From: Elusimicrobiaceae bacterium
GTDB taxonomy: Bacteria > Elusimicrobiota > Elusimicrobia > Elusimicrobiales > Elusimicrobiaceae
Length of the DNA: 33,646 nt
Direction of reading: 5' to 3'
Assembly (NCBI GenBank): GCA_017417005.1
Contig: JAFQAA010000004.1
Coordinates: 1-33,646, forward strand
The notes beneath the pieces are model-generated. The model searched no databases, was not told where the DNA came from, and was given only the letters and a program-made list of their open reading frames with translations. Of this stretch, positions 29,867 through 33,646 are shown piece by piece. Numbering within the stretch: position 1 is the first letter of the stretch; each line of letters starts with the position of its first letter. Made by a program: the position numbers and the translations under genes.

Positions 29867-30265
29867 GTGAAGAAATCGGGCCTTGCCAAAAACGATAGGA
29901 TCTACCTTAACAATGACTTTAAAGATATTTTAGAGCATGGCATTAAGGTTTACGGAAAAGGACTTGTTTTGTGGTGTAGGCTCTATCCGCATGGGAGGGA
30001 GGAAGGTGTTAAACCACGCCCTTCCCAGCAAGCGCGGATTGGTGTGATAGTTTCAAAAAAATTAGGAAATGCGGTGCAGCGCAACCGCTGCAAACGGCTT
30101 TTGAAAGAGGCCTTTCGCATTAACAGACATTTATTAAAAGATAGCGCCGATTGTATTTTTTGCCCAAAGGATATTGAAGTCTTTAAAGATTATTCCACGG
30201 CAGGCGCGGCTTTTTTAGATTTAGTTAAAAAAGCTAAAATTTTAAAGGAAAGCAAGGACCTTTAG
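29867..30265 (+). CDS. rnpA: Ribonuclease P protein component
   Basis: Protein subunit of RNase P, which trims the 5' ends of tRNA precursors with the catalytic RNA. The GTG at 29867, with GGAAG 5 bases upstream and 25 nt after rpmH, gives 132 aa beginning [18 protein letters not shown], in line with the usual family start. Conserved features are the DF..IL..G helix, a strand VLWCRLYP and the RNA-binding signature [28 protein letters not shown]. The open frame continues upstream through rpmH with further GTG (29780) and TTG (29750) codons, so an N-terminally extended form as in Thermus cannot be ruled out, but the short form is more likely. Confidence 0.9.
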   Translation: MKKSGLAKNDRIYLNNDFKDILEHGIKVYGKGLVLWCRLYPHGREEGVKPRPSQQARIGVIVSKKLGNAVQRNRCKRLLKEAFRINRHLLKDSADCIFCPKDIEVFKDYSTAGAAFLDLVKKAKILKESKDL

Positions 30266-30305
30266 TTTAATTTTCCCTTACCTTCTTTCCTTAAAAGATT
30301 TTATA

Positions 30306-30521
30306 ATGAAGAAATTGTTTCTTTTTTGTTTGAGGACACTTATAAAAATTGTTCGTCCTTTACTAGGGCCTAGGGGTGTGTGCCGTTTTTATCCGACTTG
30401 CTCGGCCTATGCCTTGGAAGCAATTGAAAAATATGGTATTTTTAAAGGTTCTTATTTGGCTTTAAAGCGTTTGGCCAAGTGTCATCCGTTTAATAAAGGC
30501 GGATATGATCCTGTGCCGTAG
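30306..30521 (+). CDS. yidD: Membrane protein insertion efficiency factor YidD
   Basis: Small membrane-associated protein that assists YidC-dependent insertion. The 71-aa product has the family core: an N-terminal amphipathic segment ([19 protein letters not shown]), [19 protein letters not shown] and [13 protein letters not shown] with the conserved cysteines. It lies between rnpA and yidC as in most bacteria. The ribosome site is weak. The last 45 nt before yidC carry a hairpin that includes the yidC ribosome site. Confidence 0.95.
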   Translation: MKKLFLFCLRTLIKIVRPLLGPRGVCRFYPTCSAYALEAIEKYGIFKGSYLALKRLAKCHPFNKGGYDPVP

Positions 30522-30538
30522 TTCTGTTATGCAAAAGG

Positions 30539-30561
30539 CCTCTGATTGCCAACATTAGAGG
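30539..30561 (+). promoter_or_regulatory. Hairpin that includes the yidC ribosome site
   Basis: CCTCTGAT (30539-30546) and ATTAGAGG (30554-30561) form an 8-bp stem with one G-U pair and a 7-base loop. The 3' arm holds AGAGG, the only Shine-Dalgarno for yidC (ATG at 30567), followed by TTTTT. A 9-codon open frame (ATG 30529 to TAG 30556-30558) runs through the 5' arm and loop. The structure could act as a translation switch or a weak terminator. Confidence 0.5.
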
Positions 30562-30566
30562 TTTTT

Positions 30567-32204
30567 ATGGATAATAAAAATAGCGATTTTTTTAAAGTCT
30601 TAATTTGGACTTTGCTTATTTATATCGGTTTTACGATGCTTTTTCCTGCTAAAAAAGCCCCAAAAGAGCAAACCCAAACATCCCAAACCCAAGAAGAACA
30701 GGCCGTTAATACTGAAAAAGTTAATATTAATGAAGCCATAATCAAAGAAGCTTCCCCCGAGGCAAAAGAAATTAAAGAAGATGAAATAAAGGAATATGCC
30801 CTTAATTTGGAAGATGCCGAAGTTATTTTTACCACAAAAGGTGCGGCAATAAAAGATTATATTTATAAGGATATTATTGCCCCAGTAAATTTGACCCCGT
30901 ATCAGGGCGAAGGCTATTTTGCTACTTTGCCAGGGATAAATTTTGAACTTGCCTCTAAAAGCGATAACTCAATTTCTTTTAAAGCAGAGCTGGCAAAAGG
31001 CCTGGAAATTTATAAAACTTACGAATTTGGCAAGGTTGGTTCTTTAAATAAACTTTCCTTAAAACTGGTAAATAACACAGATAAGGCTTTAGATATTTCC
31101 AATTTAGCAGTTAATCTTGGTCCCGGTTTAAACACTGTTAAAAGTGAAAGAGGCGATAACCCTTCTTTGTGGCGCGCTTTCTGTGCTGTTAAACCGGAAA
31201 ACAGAAAACCTGTTTTAGAAAAACTTACCTCAAAAATGATGACTAATACCAGTAAATTAGAAGATGCTTGTTCTAATTGGTATTGGAGCGGTATTGATAA
31301 CCGCTACTTTTTGGTTGCCTTTATTCCGCAAAACTTCAAAGGCAGCGCAACAGATTTGCATTACTCAAGTAAATTCGTATATCAAAAAGATTCCTTTTTT
31401 GGTCTTTTTGGCAAAAAAGATATTGACGGACCTAAACTTGATATCAGCCTTAAAGGGCTTATTGGGGCAAAAGAAGAAGTTGTTTATGATTCTGCTTTTT
31501 ACTTTGGGCCTAAAGATATTAAAGTGCTTAAAGCTTTGCCTTATGATTTAAGCCGCTCGGTTGAAATAGGCTTTTTTAACAGGTTTGGCCAATATGCTCT
31601 TGATTTGCTTGAGTGGCTTTACGGCATAACCCACAATTATGGTTGGGCTATTGTTCTTATGACCTTTATTGTGCAACTTGTTTTATTCCCGCTTACTTAT
31701 AAACAATTAAAGGCTTCCGCCGTTATGCAAAAAATCCAACCGGAGATGAAGCGCATTCAAGATAAATATGGCAAAACTGACCCTATGGCCGCCCAGCGCG
31801 AAATGATGGCCCTTTATAAAAAATACGGCGCCAATCCTTTAAGCGGGTGCTTGCCTTTGTTAATTCAGTTTCCAATATTTATTGCTTTGTTTAATGCCCT
31901 TAGAACCTCTTGGTGTTTGCACGGGGCTCCCTTTATTTTATGGATAAAAGATTTATCCGCAAAGGACCCTTACTATGTTTTGCCCATTGCTATGGGTGTG
32001 ATGATGTTTATTCAGCAAAAAATGACTATGCCTGATATGGGCAAAGATAACCCCAATGCCGCAATGTTTAAGTGGATGCCTATTTTTATGACGCTTCTGT
32101 TCTTAAACTTCCCTTCGGGGTTGACTTTATACTGGTTTATTAGTAATTGTATAAGTCTTTGTATAAATGTAGTTTTAAAAAGAAAATTGGCAAAAGCCGC
32201 TTAG
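30567..32204 (+). CDS. yidC: Membrane protein insertase YidC
   Basis: Inserts and folds proteins in the inner membrane, alone or with SecYEG. The ATG at 30567 with AGAGG upstream is the proper start, giving 545 aa; the in-frame TTG at 30546 lacks a ribosome site. There is an N-terminal membrane helix (FFKVLIWTLLIYIGFTMLF), a charged linker, a large periplasmic domain (about 70-340) as in Gram-negative YidC, and the conserved five-helix core (GQYALDLLEWLYGITHNYGWAI, LVLFPLTYKQLKASAVMQKI, GANPLSGCLPLLIQFPIFIALF, FPSGLTLYWFISNCISL). The helix residue that is nearly always Arg (E. coli R366) is Gln here (Q370, codon 31674-31676). Confidence 0.96.
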   Translation: MDNKNSDFFKVLIWTLLIYIGFTMLFPAKKAPKEQTQTSQTQEEQAVNTEKVNINEAIIKEASPEAKEIKEDEIKEYALNLEDAEVIFTTKGAAIKDYIYKDIIAPVNLTPYQGEGYFATLPGINFELASKSDNSISFKAELAKGLEIYKTYEFGKVGSLNKLSLKLVNNTDKALDISNLAVNLGPGLNTVKSERGDNPSLWRAFCAVKPENRKPVLEKLTSKMMTNTSKLEDACSNWYWSGIDNRYFLVAFIPQNFKGSATDLHYSSKFVYQKDSFFGLFGKKDIDGPKLDISLKGLIGAKEEVVYDSAFYFGPKDIKVLKALPYDLSRSVEIGFFNRFGQYALDLLEWLYGITHNYGWAIVLMTFIVQLVLFPLTYKQLKASAVMQKIQPEMKRIQDKYGKTDPMAAQREMMALYKKYGANPLSGCLPLLIQFPIFIALFNALRTSWCLHGAPFILWIKDLSAKDPYYVLPIAMGVMMFIQQKMTMPDMGKDNPNAAMFKWMPIFMTLLFLNFPSGLTLYWFISNCISLCINVVLKRKLAKAA

Positions 32205-32215
32205 GAGATTTTATT

Positions 32216-33346
32216 ATGGCAAGAAGAGAAATTACCGCAGAAGGAAGAGATGTTGGAGAAGCAATAACAAAAGGTTTGCACCAGCTTGGCAGAAGACGCG
32301 ATCAAGTTGAGGTATCCGTAGTGCAGGAAGAAAAACCCGGTTTCTTAGGCATTGGTTCAAAACCTGCTATTGTTAAAATAATTGAAAAAAAATGGGATTC
32401 GGAAAACTCTACCCCTATGAAGCCCCGCACCTTAAAGAAAAATAATTTTAAAGCTACAAAAGGTAAAAAGAAAGTTGTTTGCAAACCTGCCCGCTTAACA
32501 AAAGCACCAAAAGAGCCCAAGGAAAACGAGCCGCAAAAATTGCCTTCTTTGGAAATTCAAAATGCTGTTATACCGGAAAATCTTAAAGAACCTATGAGCG
32601 TTGCGAAAGAAAGTTTAATTAAGATTATTGAAGGTATTGGCGCAAAAACGGAAAATGTTAATGTTTGGTGGGATCAAAAACAAGAAAGAATGCTTATTAC
32701 TTTTGATTGCGATAGCCCTGCTCTTATTATCGGTAAAGAAGGGCATACTTTAGAGGCAATACAATATGTTATTACTCTTATGGTAAGCCGTTATTTTGAT
32801 AATCCTATTTCCGTTATTTGCGATACTCAAAACTATTGGCGCAAACTTGAAGATAAAGTTAATGACGAAATTGAAAGAGCCGTCAAAATGTTAATGAGAA
32901 CCAAAAAAACTTATCGCTTCCGCCCGATGTCCGCCCAGAGAAGAAGATATATCCACCGCTATTTAGTAGATAGAACAGATATTTCTACCGCTTCCGAAGG
33001 CGAAGGTAAATGGCGTAAAGTTGTTTTAAGATTACAAACAACCCAAACAATGCCGGCTGATAATAATACCCCTGTAGTTAATACTAACCCTCAGGAAAGT
33101 ATTACAAGCCAAATTAACCAAGCGGTTTCTTACGGGCAAGATACCCAAGAAGCTTTAAGAAAAATGCAGGAAGAACAAGCAAAAGCCGCTATGGCAGCAG
33201 AAGAAGCCAGCGAGGCTGTTTCCGTTCAAACAGAAGTTTCCGCTTCAAATGAACCGGCCCCGGTTGCTACTGGCGAAGTTGCCCCGGTGCAAGAAGCTCC
33301 GGTTCAAGAGGCCACCACAGCGGATACAATAACCGAACAAAAATAA
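32216..33346 (+). CDS. jag: Jag/KhpB-family RNA-binding protein
   Basis: RNA-binding protein usually encoded next to yidC; KhpB with KhpA binds many transcripts and affects cell elongation. The start at 32216 has AGGAG upstream and gives 376 aa beginning MARREITAEGRDVGEAITKG. Domains: Jag-N (1-55, with EKPGFLGIGSKPA), a basic Lys/Pro linker (60-115), a KH domain with GKEG loop (173-176) and an R3H domain (R243-x3-H247 in RRRYIHRY). The last 90 residues are a low-complexity Ala/Glu/Pro/Thr/Gln tail not needed in the usual family. It ends the operon, with a terminator 22 nt later. Confidence 0.93.
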   Translation: MARREITAEGRDVGEAITKGLHQLGRRRDQVEVSVVQEEKPGFLGIGSKPAIVKIIEKKWDSENSTPMKPRTLKKNNFKATKGKKKVVCKPARLTKAPKEPKENEPQKLPSLEIQNAVIPENLKEPMSVAKESLIKIIEGIGAKTENVNVWWDQKQERMLITFDCDSPALIIGKEGHTLEAIQYVITLMVSRYFDNPISVICDTQNYWRKLEDKVNDEIERAVKMLMRTKKTYRFRPMSAQRRRYIHRYLVDRTDISTASEGEGKWRKVVLRLQTTQTMPADNNTPVVNTNPQESITSQINQAVSYGQDTQEALRKMQEEQAKAAMAAEEASEAVSVQTEVSASNEPAPVATGEVAPVQEAPVQEATTADTITEQK

Positions 33347-33367
33347 ATATTATTGATTTTTGTTTTT

Positions 33368-33397
33368 AAACCCCTGCTTTTAGAGCGGGGGTTTTTT
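33368..33397 (+). terminator. Intrinsic terminator after jag
   Basis: AAACCCCTGC (33368-33377) pairs with GCGGGGGTTT (33385-33394), 10 bp with one G-U, 7-base loop, then a T-run to 33397. It closes the rpmH-jag operon and separates it from mnmE. Confidence 0.9.
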
Positions 33398-33431
33398 ATG
33401 CCTTTCTTATATAAAATCTTCTTTCATTAAA

Positions 33432-33440
33432 TGCTAAAAT
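33432..33440 (+). promoter_or_regulatory. Putative extended -10 promoter for mnmE (leaderless)
   Basis: TGCTAAAAT (33432-33440) is an extended -10 element; it ends exactly 6 bases before the ATG at 33447, so the mRNA would start at the start codon. No Shine-Dalgarno is present. It resembles TGATAAAAT before rseP and TGTTATAAT before rimP. Confidence 0.5.
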
Positions 33441-33446
33441 ATATAT

Positions 33447-33646
33447 ATGCTATTAAATGATACCATTGCGGCTTTTGCAACCTCCTCAGCCAGTGGGGCG
33501 GTGGCTGTTTTGCGTTTAAGTGGGGAAAAATCCCTTGAAATCTTAAAGGCTTTAACGCGCAAAGAAACTTTTGAACCAAGAAAAGCAACTTTAGTTAATA
33601 TTTATGACGAGGGCGAAATTCTTGATAAGGCCCTTGCCCTTTATTT
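33447..33646 (+). CDS. mnmE: tRNA modification GTPase MnmE (5' part; runs off the window)
   Basis: GTPase that with MnmG makes the 5-carboxymethylaminomethyl group on U34 of certain tRNAs. Only the first 66 codons are present. The N-terminus MLLNDTIAAFATSSASGAVA followed by VLRLSG matches the family start (NDTIAAIATPxGxGAIxxIRxSG), though with Ser where Pro is common. This is the formyl-THF-binding N-domain; the helical and G domains lie beyond the window. The frame is open to the last base. It has its own leaderless-type promoter after the jag terminator. Confidence 0.9.
   Translation, partial: MLLNDTIAAFATSSASGAVAVLRLSGEKSLEILKALTRKETFEPRKATLVNIYDEGEILDKALALY

Noticed and set aside
1-33646. 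CRISPR arrays, insertion sequences, prophage, toxin-antitoxin pairs, tRNA or rRNA genes
   Set aside because: Looked for on both strands by eye: no regular direct repeats, no transposase or integrase motif, no cloverleaf-like GTTCRA block in the gaps, and nearly all DNA is accounted for by housekeeping genes.

Overview
The window is an almost gap-free stretch of bacterial chromosome, AT-rich by eye, holding 32 protein-coding genes (two cut by the window edges). It looks like a Gram-negative-type organism: it carries a LolC/E-LolD lipoprotein exporter, RseP, YidC, an envelope M23 peptidase and MEP-pathway isoprenoid genes. The mix fits Elusimicrobiota (Elusimicrobium-like gut lineages): a stand-alone glucose-6-phosphate isomerase resembling the Pgi half of Tal-Pgi fusions, Ptb-type acyltransferase, PilZ and ankyrin proteins, and no proofreading residues in Pol I. 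That assignment is inference from family resemblance and overall flavour, not a database result. I see no tRNA, rRNA, CRISPR array, insertion sequence, phage gene or obvious island.

Layout. 1-6985 (+): rnc (partial), a membrane-anchored ankyrin protein, trxA, polA-coaE (4-nt overlap) and rho, closed by a strong terminator. 7084-13679 (+): lolC/E-lolD, pgi, an unknown 135-aa protein, miaB, a PilZ protein and miaA; MiaA and MiaB perform consecutive steps of tRNA A37 modification. 13672-14607 (-): a secreted trypsin-like protease converging on miaA. 14685-20677 (+): cdsA-dxr-rseP-ispG-proS, which combines phospholipid and isoprenoid precursor synthesis with a site-2 protease and prolyl-tRNA synthetase. 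20750-21415 (-): a secreted ankyrin protein. 21627-25644 (+): rimP-nusA-infB behind a strong promoter and a GNRA-loop attenuator-like hairpin. 29614 down to 25702 (-): recO, ptb, M23 peptidase, P-loop ATPase, SEC-C protein. 29704-33346 (+): rpmH-rnpA-yidD-yidC-jag, then a terminator and the start of mnmE, the familiar rpmH-to-mnmE order but with recO rather than dnaA upstream.

The largest non-coding gap is 21416-21626 (two divergent promoters, inverted repeats, attenuator); no other gap exceeds about 135 bases. Convergent gene pairs are separated by near-perfect bidirectional hairpin terminators.

No new multi-gene system stands out. The most interesting signals are subtle. (1) Six operon-leading genes (lolC, the protease, cdsA, recO, rpmH, mnmE) lack a Shine-Dalgarno and have a -10-like hexamer only 6-9 nt before the ATG, predicting leaderless transcripts beside SD-led genes. 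(2) The rimP-nusA-infB leader has a 10-bp GAAA-loop hairpin with a T-run. (3) The yidC Shine-Dalgarno sits in a hairpin overlapped by a 9-codon open frame. (4) Several housekeeping proteins carry substitutions at normally near-invariant residues (NusA KH2 GXXG, YidC groove Arg, DXR SEH motif, RNase III catalytic Asp, M23 HxH, Pol I steric gate).
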